From Lachnospiraceae bacterium (GTDB taxonomy: Bacteria; Bacillota; Clostridia; Lachnospirales; Lachnospiraceae), in assembly GCA_024695145.1 (NCBI GenBank), contig JAILIS010000032.1, forward strand, positions 310,001-374,000: DNA of 64,000 bases, written 5' to 3'. How positions within the stretch are numbered: the first letter of the stretch is position 1; each line of letters opens with the position of its first letter. Below the pieces are notes generated by a model. That model had not been told where the DNA came from. It worked only from the letters and a program-made list of their open reading frames with translations, and did not search any database. The translations under genes and the position numbers were made by a program. This document shows positions 35,205 through 43,142 of the stretch, piece after piece.

Positions 35205-36914
35205 ATGGCAATTATACGAAAAAGAGTCCGTATCGGCGACCTGATGATAAATGAGGGACTGATAACGGCGGCGCAGCTTGAAACTGCGCTGAAAGAACAG
35301 AAGATAAGAGGCGCTAAGCTCGGTGAGACGCTCATAGCACTCGGATATGTGTCGGAGAAGGATTTTTCCGACATTCTGTCGTCGCAGCTCGGAATCGACA
35401 CTGTCGACCTGCGCAAAGCGGGAATCGATGACAATGCGGTAAAGCTCGTAACCGAGGAGCTGATGAAGAAAAATCAGCTGATGCCTTTCGGCTTCGACGA
35501 GAAGAACCCCAATATCCTCAAGGTGGCTATGGCCGATCCCATGAACATCATGGCGATCGACGATGTCACCATCATGACAAACATGGAGGTAATCCCGTAT
35601 TTCTGCCCGAGCGCACAGATATCCCTGCAGCTTGACAGAAGGTACGGAAAAGAGCAGGCGAGAGCTGCAGCCGCACAGTTCCAGGAAGAGCATGCCGCGG
35701 AGATCGCATTTGACACATCGGCATCCGATATAGAATACGAAAATATCGATGACGCTCCCATCGTAAAGCTTGTCAAGACCATGCTCGAAACAGCGGTGCG
35801 CCAAGGCGCATCGGATATACATATAGAGGCGCTTGACCGCGAGGTCAGGGTTCGTTTCAGGATAGACGGCGTACTTGTTGAGAACATGGACTACGACAAG
35901 ACACTGCTTCCTGCGCTTGTTGCGCGTATCAAGATCATATCAAACCTTGACATCTCCGAGAAGAGAAAGCCTCAGGACGGCCGACTGACCGTTGTTGTAG
36001 ACAGCAAAGAATATGACGTCCGTGTATCAATACTTCCGACCGTATTCGGAGAGAAGGTCGTAATGCGACTGACATCAAAGGACGGTCTGACAAGAGACAA
36101 GAAATATCTGGGTCTTTCCGACAGGGAACTTCCTCGTTTTGACGCGATCATGAGTAATCCTCACGGTATCATCCTAGTAACGGGACCTACCGGATCGGGA
36201 AAATCAACAACCTGTTACACGGTCCTGTCGGAACTCAATTCGGATGAAGTTAATATCGTTACCGTTGAGGATCCCGTGGAAGCGAATGTTAACGGGATAA
36301 ATCAGGTGCAGGTCAATGTTAAGGCGGATCTGACTTTTGCCTCGGCACTTCGTTCAATACTTCGTCAGGATCCCGACATTATCATGATCGGTGAGATAAG
36401 AGATACCGAAACAGCCGAGATCGCCGTCAAAGCGTCGATCACCGGCCATCTTGTCATATCAACGCTCCATACGAATTCGACCGCAAGCTCCATCACCAGA
36501 CTTCTTGACATGGGAGTGGAGCCGTATCTTATCGGTGATTCGGTTGTCGGCATCATAGCACAGCGTCTTGTCAGGAGACTGTGTCCGAAATGCCGCAGAC
36601 AGAAGATCGCGGATGATGAAGAACGTCGTGCATTGCGCGTTCCCGACGGTGAAGAATGTATCATCTATGAACCCGTCGGCTGCAGGGAGTGTTCAAAAGG
36701 ATACCGCGGCCGTATCGGTGTTTATGAGATCATGCCCATATCACACAAGATCGCCGGAATGATCTCGCGCAAATGCAATGCGGATGAGATAGAAGAACAG
36801 GCCATAGCGGAAGGCATGACGACACTTCGCCGTGCCGCGGCGGAATATGTTCTGCAGGGCATAACAACAGTCAGCGAGATGCGCAAAGTCGCATACGAAG
36901 AAGAAATGCCGTAA
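35205..36914 (+). CDS. pilB: Type IV pilus extension ATPase PilB with tandem MshEN domain
   Basis: A 569-residue hexameric secretion ATPase that drives pilin polymerisation at the membrane. Residues 9-32 (RIGDLMINEG..L...L..Q) and 38-61 (KLGETLIALG..F...L..Q) match the 24-residue MshEN motif known from MshE and Clostridium perfringens PilB to bind c-di-GMP. The core has Walker A GPTGSGKST (327-335), the Asp box VTVEDPVEANV, Walker B (PDIIMIGEIRD) and the His box ISTLHTNSTA. A zinc site is formed by CPKC and CREC near the C-terminus, usual for PilB/GspE. It is first in the pilus locus, 12 bases before pilT. Confidence 0.96.
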   Translation: MAIIRKRVRIGDLMINEGLITAAQLETALKEQKIRGAKLGETLIALGYVSEKDFSDILSSQLGIDTVDLRKAGIDDNAVKLVTEELMKKNQLMPFGFDEKNPNILKVAMADPMNIMAIDDVTIMTNMEVIPYFCPSAQISLQLDRRYGKEQARAAAAQFQEEHAAEIAFDTSASDIEYENIDDAPIVKLVKTMLETAVRQGASDIHIEALDREVRVRFRIDGVLVENMDYDKTLLPALVARIKIISNLDISEKRKPQDGRLTVVVDSKEYDVRVSILPTVFGEKVVMRLTSKDGLTRDKKYLGLSDRELPRFDAIMSNPHGIILVTGPTGSGKSTTCYTVLSELNSDEVNIVTVEDPVEANVNGINQVQVNVKADLTFASALRSILRQDPDIIMIGEIRDTETAEIAVKASITGHLVISTLHTNSTASSITRLLDMGVEPYLIGDSVVGIIAQRLVRRLCPKCRRQKIADDEERRALRVPDGEECIIYEPVGCRECSKGYRGRIGVYEIMPISHKIAGMISRKCNADEIEEQAIAEGMTTLRRAAAEYVLQGITTVSEMRKVAYEEEMP

Positions 36915-36926
36915 GGAGCGATATTT

Positions 36927-38000
36927 ATGGAATTACAGAGCGCGGCTTCAACAGTTACAATTGAACAGATACTAACGGTGGCCAGCAAGTCCGGCGCGAG
37001 CGACGTCCATATCACGGTCGGCATACCTCCGAAGATGAGGGTGGCAGGACACCTGCAGGAGATGCCTTTTCCGAGACTCATGCCGGATGATACGCACAGA
37101 CTGCTGTACGGGATCATGAACGAAAAGCAGACGAAGGCATTTGATGAAAAGGGCGAGTGGGACTTCTCCTATTCGATATCTCAGCTCGGACGTTACCGTG
37201 TAAATGCTTTCAGGCAGCGCGGAACCTGTGCGATGGTATTCAGACTTGTCGGCAATAAGATACCGCGTCCCGAGGAACTGTCGGTTCCCCAGTCGGTAGT
37301 GGATCTTTTTGACAAGAAACGCGGCCTTGTACTTGTAACCGGACCTACCGGATCCGGAAAATCAACTACGCTCGCGTCCATAATAGGCAAGATAAACCGT
37401 GAACTCGATGCGCATATCATCACGCTTGAGGACCCGATAGAGTATCTGCACAGACATGACAAGTCCATTGTAAACCAGAGAGAGGTCGGGATAGATACGG
37501 ATGATTACGCTATAGCACTTCGAAGCGCCCTTCGTGAAGATCCTGATGTTATCCTTGTCGGAGAGATGCGTGATCTTGAGACGATAAGTACCGCGATCAC
37601 TGCAGCCGAGACCGGTCACCTCGTATTCTCGACACTTCATACCATCGGTGCCGCATCGACCGTAGACCGTATCATAGACGTTTTTCCGCCGCATCAGCAG
37701 CAGCAGATCAGAACGCAGCTTGCGAACGTTCTCGAAGCTGTCGTATCACAGCAGCTGATCCCCAGAGTAGGCGGGGGAAGATGTGCGGCGTTTGAAGTAA
37801 TGCATGCCAATTCCGCGATCCGTAATCTTATCCGCGAGAACAAGAGCCATCAGATAACGTCCACCATACAGACCAATCGCAAGATGGGCATGATCACGAT
37901 GGATGATGCGATCATGGAACTGTACATGCGTGGTGAGATCGACCGTGATGACGCACTTGTGTTTGCACAGGACAAGACGACGATGTCGAATAGGATCTGA
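36927..38000 (+). CDS. pilT: Type IV pilus retraction ATPase PilT
   Basis: A 357-residue ATPase that powers pilus disassembly and hence twitching motility. It has the N-terminal SGASDVHITVGIPPKMRV strand, Walker A GPTGSGKS (139-146), the Asp box ITLEDPIEYLH, Walker B DPDVILVGEMRD, the His box FSTLHTIGAASTVDRIID, and the PilT-specific C-terminus AIRNLIRENKSHQI and MGMITMDDAI. It is shorter than PilB and lacks the zinc cysteines, as expected. AAGGAG precedes the ATG. A long structured gap, not a gene, separates it from pilC. Confidence 0.95.
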   Translation: MELQSAASTVTIEQILTVASKSGASDVHITVGIPPKMRVAGHLQEMPFPRLMPDDTHRLLYGIMNEKQTKAFDEKGEWDFSYSISQLGRYRVNAFRQRGTCAMVFRLVGNKIPRPEELSVPQSVVDLFDKKRGLVLVTGPTGSGKSTTLASIIGKINRELDAHIITLEDPIEYLHRHDKSIVNQREVGIDTDDYAIALRSALREDPDVILVGEMRDLETISTAITAAETGHLVFSTLHTIGAASTVDRIIDVFPPHQQQQIRTQLANVLEAVVSQQLIPRVGGGRCAAFEVMHANSAIRNLIRENKSHQITSTIQTNRKMGMITMDDAIMELYMRGEIDRDDALVFAQDKTTMSNRI

Positions 38001-38011
38001 ACGATAAGCTT

Positions 38012-38142
38012 TTGAAGCAGGCAGACTTCGTAATAGGTACACCGCAAGCTCGCTTGCAGGTGGGCATGTTACGAAGTCTGTAAGTTGCGCAAGCAACGGG
38101 CATGAGCATGAAGCGAAGCGGAATGCGAATAGCCTGCTTCAA
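38012..38142 (+). repeat. 131-base nested inverted-repeat element between pilT and pilC
   Basis: An exact 11-base outer inverted repeat (TTGAAGCAGGC at 38012-38022 with GCCTGCTTCAA at 38132-38142) directly encloses a second exact 11-base pair (AGACTTCGTAA at 38023-38033 with TTACGAAGTCT at 38069-38079). Inside the second pair is a GCAAGC-TC-GCTTGC hairpin flanked by CACC/GGTG. Beyond it is GTTGC-GCAA-GCAAC, a five-base stem with a GNRA tetraloop (38084-38097). GGGCATG occurs twice (38062, 38098). Every helix is perfectly paired. It may be a structured RNA in the pil transcript or a short dispersed repeat inserted in the operon. No ORF fits it. Confidence 0.85.
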
Positions 38143-38163
38143 TATATTTTCAAAGGAGACAAT

Positions 38164-39375
38164 ATGCCGGGTTATATTTACAGGGCTATGGGGCCTGACG
38201 GAAAAGAGAAAAAGGGAAGCGTCACAGCCACAAATGTGGAACAGGCTGCGAGCAAATTAAAAGCTGACGGAATGATCGTCATGAAGCTCGAACCGGAAAG
38301 TGCGCTCAACAAGGATATCACTTTCGGAGCGCCCCGTGTCAAGGCAAGAGACTATGCGGTGTTTTGCAGGCAGTTCGTTGCGATACTGAAGGCCGGCGTT
38401 TCCGTTATCAATGCACTTCAGATGATGAGTGAACAGACTGAAAACAAAGCGCTTAAATCAGCAACCATCAGTCTTGTTGATGACCTTGGAAAAGGTGAGA
38501 CACTCTCGTCCGCAATGAAGAAGCAGAAAGTATTTCCTTCGATATTCGTAAACCTTGTGGCAGCAGGTGAAGCTACAGGTTCTCTGGAGACGGCTTTCGA
38601 GCGGATGGCCCTCCAGTTTGAGAAAGAGGCGAAGCTCAAAGCGATCATCAAGAAGGCCACCATTTACCCGATAATCGTATTGATCGTAGCCATCGGTGTT
38701 ATCGTGGCGATGATGACTTTCGTTATACCGAATTTCATGTCAATGTTTGAAGATATGGATGTTGAGATGCCGGCCATGACAAAAGCGGTCATCGCGATGT
38801 CGGATTTCTTCGTGGCATATTGGTGGCTGATCGCCATCGTTGTCATAGCCTTTGCCTTGTTCATAAAGTTTTACGGACAGACCGTCAGCGGGCGGACACT
38901 GTTCGGAACTATAAAACTGAATATGCCCGGAATGGGTCAGCTTCAGACCAAGACACATTGTGCCACCTTTTCAAGAACACTGTCGACACTCCTTCGCGCA
39001 GGTGTCCCCATGCTTGAGGCACTTGAGATAACCGGCAATTCAATGGATGCGAACATTCTTTTCCAGCGTGCGGTATATCAGGCGAGGGATCAGGTCGGAA
39101 ACGGTGTGTCGCTTTCAAAACCCATCAAGATGAGCGGACTGTTTCCTCCCATGGTTTACCATATGATCTCGATCGGTGAAGAGACCGGTGAACTTGAGGA
39201 CATGCTTGAGAACATTGCAGAGTATTATGAGGAAGAAGTTGCCGAAGCGACAGAGCAGATGATGGCAGTCATGGAACCGCTCATCATAGTGGTACTTGCG
39301 CTTATAGTAGGTGTCATTATCATGGCGATCCTGCAGCCGATGCTCACGCTGTACGATTCGATCGGCAATCTGTAG
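38164..39375 (+). CDS. pilC: Type IV pilus inner-membrane platform protein PilC
   Basis: A 403-residue GspF/PilC-family protein that couples the ATPases to the growing pilus. The N-terminus reads MPGYIYRAMGPDGKEKKGSV, typical of the family. Two cytoplasmic GspF domains follow (about 65-190, FCRQFVAILKAGVSVINALQ; and about 265-390, FSRTLSTLLRAGVPMLEALE), each with a GEETGxLE-like motif (AAGEATGSLE; SIGEETGELE). Three membrane helices lie at about 170-190, 215-240 and 370-395. The ribosome site AAAGGAG precedes ATG 38164, just after the structured element. Confidence 0.95.
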   Translation: MPGYIYRAMGPDGKEKKGSVTATNVEQAASKLKADGMIVMKLEPESALNKDITFGAPRVKARDYAVFCRQFVAILKAGVSVINALQMMSEQTENKALKSATISLVDDLGKGETLSSAMKKQKVFPSIFVNLVAAGEATGSLETAFERMALQFEKEAKLKAIIKKATIYPIIVLIVAIGVIVAMMTFVIPNFMSMFEDMDVEMPAMTKAVIAMSDFFVAYWWLIAIVVIAFALFIKFYGQTVSGRTLFGTIKLNMPGMGQLQTKTHCATFSRTLSTLLRAGVPMLEALEITGNSMDANILFQRAVYQARDQVGNGVSLSKPIKMSGLFPPMVYHMISIGEETGELEDMLENIAEYYEEEVAEATEQMMAVMEPLIIVVLALIVGVIIMAILQPMLTLYDSIGNL

Positions 39376-39412
39376 GCCGTAAACGGTACAGACCGGAGAA
39401 GGAAACGAAGAT

Positions 39413-40315
39413 ATGAAATGTCCCAGATGCGGAACACAAGTTGAAGACGGGCTGAACTTTTGCAGTGAATGCGGGGCGCCTTTGATCATGCCTGCGGGAA
39501 CACCGGAAAGGAAGCAACGAAAGAAGTCAAACACGGGCTTTACACCCATGATCGTTGCCATGGTGCTTCTGGCTGTCACGGCGATCACGGTAGCTGTTGT
39601 CATATATTCTCTTCAAAAGAGAGCGTCCGCAGCCCTTGATCAGTTCAACCGGACATATGGGGATTATGATGTATCCGCCGACATAGATCTTGACAGCCTT
39701 AATAAATCAGTCGAAAATCTCAAGAATCTTCAGCTTGATACTTCTGTAAATACGGCTTCGTCTTCAAGTGAGTCTTCAGACGGCCCGACGGCTGATTTTG
39801 TCAAATACAGTTATACGGATGTTACGACTGTCGGAAATGATATAACCGTTGTCCCTAACGGCGGTCTTGACGGTTCCACTGTACTGTATGGGGATAAGGA
39901 TCTGAACGGCTTCCTTGACTACGTTGACGCGAAGGTACTTGAAGAGGGGCGGTCCATCAACCGTGAGTTCTTCTATGACATGCTCTCCTGCATGCTTGTG
40001 GATAAGGATCTGAGTTCCGATACCGAAAGCATTGAGAAGAATATGGTAATGTCGCTTGCGGTTACCAACAACTTTTTCGGCACGGATGTTAATATAAACA
40101 ACTGTGAGCTTGATGCCGGCAACGCTGCTGAGTACCGATATAATGTGACGGTACTTGGCAAAAATGATACATGGATCATCAATTACGGCAAACACGAAAT
40201 GTTTATGAATAACGGAGCTACGGAGTATACATCCGATATGTTCAAAGACGAATATCTGGCGACGTGGCTCGTAGCTATAGAAGAATATTACGGAATCAAA
40301 CAGGATACACCGTGA
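39413..40315 (+). CDS. Zinc-ribbon membrane protein in the pilus locus
   Basis: A 300-residue protein with an N-terminal zinc ribbon (CPRCGTQVEDGLNFCSECG; four Cys), a basic stretch, one membrane helix (about 44-66), a Ser-rich linker (about 105-125) and an extracytoplasmic domain of about 170 residues (TDVTTVGNDITVVPNGG, ITDTWIINYGK-like strands) that I do not recognise. The zinc-ribbon plus single-helix build is common for anchored proteins in Firmicutes. It lies 37 bases after pilC with GGAG before the ATG. The MATE gene starts within its stop (GTGA). Confidence 0.7.
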   Translation: MKCPRCGTQVEDGLNFCSECGAPLIMPAGTPERKQRKKSNTGFTPMIVAMVLLAVTAITVAVVIYSLQKRASAALDQFNRTYGDYDVSADIDLDSLNKSVENLKNLQLDTSVNTASSSSESSDGPTADFVKYSYTDVTTVGNDITVVPNGGLDGSTVLYGDKDLNGFLDYVDAKVLEEGRSINREFFYDMLSCMLVDKDLSSDTESIEKNMVMSLAVTNNFFGTDVNINNCELDAGNAAEYRYNVTVLGKNDTWIINYGKHEMFMNNGATEYTSDMFKDEYLATWLVAIEEYYGIKQDTP

Positions 40316-41643
40316 AAAAAATCTGGCTTGTTGCACTTCCCATAATTCTGCAGAATCTCATCGATGCCGCTGTGAACAGCGCGGACGTTCTGATGCTGAA
40401 CTATGTCGGACAGTCGGCTATCAGTGCGGTTTCCCTTGCTAACAGTATGATAAGCGTTTTCTTCATGTTCCTGTACGGGATAGGGACCGGGATCGCCATG
40501 CTCGCTGCCCAGTACTTTGGTAAAGGCGACTGCAAAACGATCGAGAAGGTCGAGGGTATAGGCCTGCGGTTTTCTCTGTCAGTGGCCGTTATCGGTGCTG
40601 CATGTGCGATTACGATACCGAAAAGCCTCATGAGGATATATACGAATGATGAGGCTCTTGTTGTGATCGGAGCAAAGTATCTTACGGTCATCTCCATCGG
40701 GCTCATTTTCTGGGCGGTAAGCTCTATATATATGTCGATACTTCGCTGTATCGACAAGGTTGCGGTCAGCACTTGTCTTGAGGTGCTGGCTCTTTTATCA
40801 AATGTAACACTCAATGCCGTGTTTATTTTCGGCCTTCTCGGAGTTCCGAAATTAGGAGTTACCGGAGTAGCCCTTGCCACGGTCATGAGCCGCCTTATCC
40901 AGCTTCTGGGCTGCTTTTTCGTATCAGTATTCAAAAAGCCTGCGGTTCCCCTTACATTTAAAACGATATTCAGTAAAAATCGGCTGCTGGAGCGTGATTT
41001 TTTCAGCATGGCTGTTCCGGCGATAGCAAACGATATTGTATGGGCGCTTGCATTTTCGGTATATTCGGCCATCATGGGACATCTCGGTGATGATGCCGTT
41101 GCGGCATATTCAATCAACAACGTTGTCAGGAATCTGGGTACAGTCATGTGTTACGGGGTGGCCGCAGCCGCCGGTATAGTGACCGGACAGATACTAGGAG
41201 AAGGCAACAGGGAGCAGGGAATAAAGACGGGACATCTGTGTCTTAAGATGGCATTTATAACGGGAATCCTCGGAGGGCTCCTTGCACTGGCGCTGACGCC
41301 GGTAACGATGAGAGTCGTTTCGCTCTCCGAGACGGCGCTCGATTACCTGAAGTTCATGCTTTTGATCAATTCGTATTACATTACCGGAACGGCTGTCAAT
41401 ACTACGCTTATCGTCGGCGTATTCCGTGCCGGAGGCGACAGCAGGTTCGGGTTCAAGTGTGACCTTATCGACATGTGGGTATATGCCGTTCCGCTGGGTC
41501 TTATTGCCGCTTTTGTATTAAAGCTTCCTGTAAAATGGGTATTTTTCCTGTTGTGTACGGATGAATTTGTGAAGTGGCCATGGGTGTTTAAAAACTTTTA
41601 CAGTTACAAGTGGGCAAGAAATATAACGAGGGACCTTGATTGA
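40312..41643 (+). CDS. MATE family efflux transporter
   Basis: A 443-residue membrane protein with twelve predicted helices and the two-lobed MATE signature: WLVALPIILQNLIDAAVNSA and VGQSAISAVSLANSMISV in the N-lobe, DFFSMAVPAIANDIVWALAF and HLGDDAVAAYSINNVVRN at the start of the C-lobe. MATE proteins export drugs or metabolites, or flip lipids, using Na+ or H+ gradients. GTG 40312 is chosen because it overlaps the previous stop (GTGA) and places the first helix right after MKK; the ATG at 40264 lies inside the previous gene. Its place in a pilus operon is unusual. A terminator follows. Confidence 0.9.
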   Translation: MKKIWLVALPIILQNLIDAAVNSADVLMLNYVGQSAISAVSLANSMISVFFMFLYGIGTGIAMLAAQYFGKGDCKTIEKVEGIGLRFSLSVAVIGAACAITIPKSLMRIYTNDEALVVIGAKYLTVISIGLIFWAVSSIYMSILRCIDKVAVSTCLEVLALLSNVTLNAVFIFGLLGVPKLGVTGVALATVMSRLIQLLGCFFVSVFKKPAVPLTFKTIFSKNRLLERDFFSMAVPAIANDIVWALAFSVYSAIMGHLGDDAVAAYSINNVVRNLGTVMCYGVAAAAGIVTGQILGEGNREQGIKTGHLCLKMAFITGILGGLLALALTPVTMRVVSLSETALDYLKFMLLINSYYITGTAVNTTLIVGVFRAGGDSRFGFKCDLIDMWVYAVPLGLIAAFVLKLPVKWVFFLLCTDEFVKWPWVFKNFYSYKWARNITRDLD

Positions 41644-41668
41644 ACCGTTTAGGCTGAAAAATCCGTCT

Positions 41669-41697
41669 TTTATAGTAAATGGGACTATAAATTTTTC
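41669..41697 (+). terminator. Rho-independent terminator after the MATE gene
   Basis: Perfect 8-base stem TTTATAGT (41669-41676) with ACTATAAA (41684-41691), seven-base loop, followed by TTTTTC. It separates the pilB-pilT-pilC-MATE unit from the pilin unit. Confidence 0.7.
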
Positions 41698-41717
41698 TCG
41701 CGGGGATTGTGAAATAT

Positions 41718-41748
41718 TTGTCACAAAGCAGAAAAAGTGTGATATAAT
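41718..41748 (+). promoter_or_regulatory. Pilin (pilA) promoter
   Basis: TTGTCA (41718-41723), a 19-base spacer and TGATATAAT (41740-41748), that is a perfect -10 with an extended TG. The wide spacer is offset by the extended -10. The resulting leader is about 155 bases. Confidence 0.75.
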
Positions 41749-41860
41749 CTTTGATAAGATATATTTGCGGTAATCTCAGTTTTTTTACGGAATTGACCGA
41801 TATATTTATGTAGGTATATGCCGGGGCGGAAGAGCAGCTGTTCCGGAATATATAGATCAT

Positions 41861-41880
41861 GTAAGGAACGGATTCCTTAC
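41861..41880 (+). other. Hairpin in the long pilA leader
   Basis: Perfect 8-base stem GTAAGGAA / TTCCTTAC closed by a four-base loop, about 30 bases before the pilin start. A second imperfect stem (CGGAA with TTCCG) lies just upstream at about 41826-41846. No U-run follows, so it is not a terminator; it may stabilise the abundant pilin message. Confidence 0.6.
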
Positions 41881-41910
41881 GACCATTTTATTCATAAGAA
41901 AAGGAGAGAT

Positions 41911-42342
41911 ATGAGTATGAATAAGAAAGAACAGAATAACAAAGGTTTCTCGCTTGTCGAGCTGATCATCGTTATTGCCATCATGGCGATCCTTGTTGGT
42001 GTGCTTGCTCCGCAGTTCATCAAGTTTGTTGAGAAGTCAAGAGAGTCAACGGATCTTCAGAATGTTGAGGAAATGAAGACGGCTTTGGAGACGTATGTTG
42101 CTGATACAGGCGATACGGCATCTTACACTGTAACTTGTACTAAAAATCCGGGTAGTATTGTTTGCAGTTGCGACAAGCTTGGTGAATATGGTATTGATTC
42201 TGCAGGTGTTAAGACTAAATCTAAAGAATGGGACGCTGCCTTTGTATGGACTTACTCAAGTTATAAATGGGAATTAACAACACCGGCCAATGGTAAATAT
42301 TTGAAAGCTGACGGAACTGAAGTTACTAAAACTACAGAGTAA
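41911..42342 (+). CDS. pilA: Major type IV pilin candidate
   Basis: A 143-residue prepilin. A short basic leader ends in Gly, and cleavage before Phe gives FSLVELIIVIAIMAILVGVL with Glu at +5, the class IVa signature. The mature part continues as the long alpha-1 helix (KFVEKSRESTDLQNVEEMKT) and a small globular end with three cysteines (TCTKNPGSIVCSC). The start is ATG 41911 (or ATG 41917, which is better spaced from AAGGAG). The strong own promoter, long leader and small size mark it as the major subunit. Codon use in the last 240 bases is visibly more A/T-ending than in its neighbours. Confidence 0.93.
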   Translation: MSMNKKEQNNKGFSLVELIIVIAIMAILVGVLAPQFIKFVEKSRESTDLQNVEEMKTALETYVADTGDTASYTVTCTKNPGSIVCSCDKLGEYGIDSAGVKTKSKEWDAAFVWTYSSYKWELTTPANGKYLKADGTEVTKTTE

Positions 42343-42357
42343 GGTCTGCATCCTCAG

Positions 42358-43131
42358 ATGACTTACTTTGCCCCTGTTATGATGATAGGGATTCTCGTTT
42401 TTGGTTTACTTATAGGCAGTTTTTTAAATGTCTGCATTTACAGGATACCAAAACATGAAAACATTACCACAACACGTTCCCACTGCATGAGTTGTGGGAA
42501 CGTGATCAAGTGGTACGATCTCGTTCCTGTATTAAGTTATATTCTGCTCAAAGGAAAATGCAGGAACTGCGGAGCAAAGCTGTCCATACAATATCCGATC
42601 ATCGAACTGCTCAACGGATTATTGTACGGTCTGATCTTTGCCGTTACAGGTCTGAGTATCAAAAGCGTGCTGATCGCGGCGCTGACATCGGCACTTATAG
42701 TGATAGCAGTTATAGACTGGCGGACATATGAGATTCCGTTCGGTCTTAATGTATTTATAGCGGTACTTGGTATCGCAGATATTGCTGTAAAACTGATAAA
42801 CCGCGATTTTTCAGGTGTTTTGGATAATTTGATCGGTGCCGTGAGCGTAAGCGGTTTCCTGCTGATACTCTTTGTGGCCACAAAAGGAAGAGGTATCGGA
42901 GGCGGTGACATCAAACTGATGGCGGCTGCCGGTCTGCTTTTGGGATGGAAGAGTATTATCCTTGCGTTTGTTACAGGGTGTGTACTCGGCTCTGTCATTC
43001 ATCTGATACGCATGAAAGTATCAAAACAGGATCATGTCCTTGCCTTCGGGCCGTATCTGGCGGTGGGGATATTTATTGCGAGTTTATGGGGAGATAGAAT
43101 AATTAATGCTTATCTCAGCACTTTTACATAG
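42358..43131 (+). CDS. pilD: Prepilin peptidase
   Basis: A 257-residue aspartic membrane protease that cleaves prepilin leaders and N-methylates the new end. It has an N-terminal GSFLNVCIYRIP motif and a zinc-binding loop with two CxxC pairs (CMSCGNVIKWYDLVP; CRNCGAKLS). The active-site aspartates are in VIDWRTYEIP and GIGGGDIKLMAA, with about seven membrane helices. It starts 15 bases after pilA and can process the five prepilin-like proteins encoded here. Confidence 0.96.
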   Translation: MTYFAPVMMIGILVFGLLIGSFLNVCIYRIPKHENITTTRSHCMSCGNVIKWYDLVPVLSYILLKGKCRNCGAKLSIQYPIIELLNGLLYGLIFAVTGLSIKSVLIAALTSALIVIAVIDWRTYEIPFGLNVFIAVLGIADIAVKLINRDFSGVLDNLIGAVSVSGFLLILFVATKGRGIGGGDIKLMAAAGLLLGWKSIILAFVTGCVLGSVIHLIRMKVSKQDHVLAFGPYLAVGIFIASLWGDRIINAYLSTFT

Positions 43132-43142
43132 GAGAGATATAT

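Noticed and set aside
38012..38142. CRISPR-like repeat
   Set aside because: The repeats are inverted, not regularly spaced direct repeats with unique spacers; no cas gene is present.
41749..41910. c-di-GMP riboswitch before the pilin gene
   Set aside because: I looked for the GEMM-I and c-di-GMP-II consensus segments and did not find them; only generic hairpins are visible.
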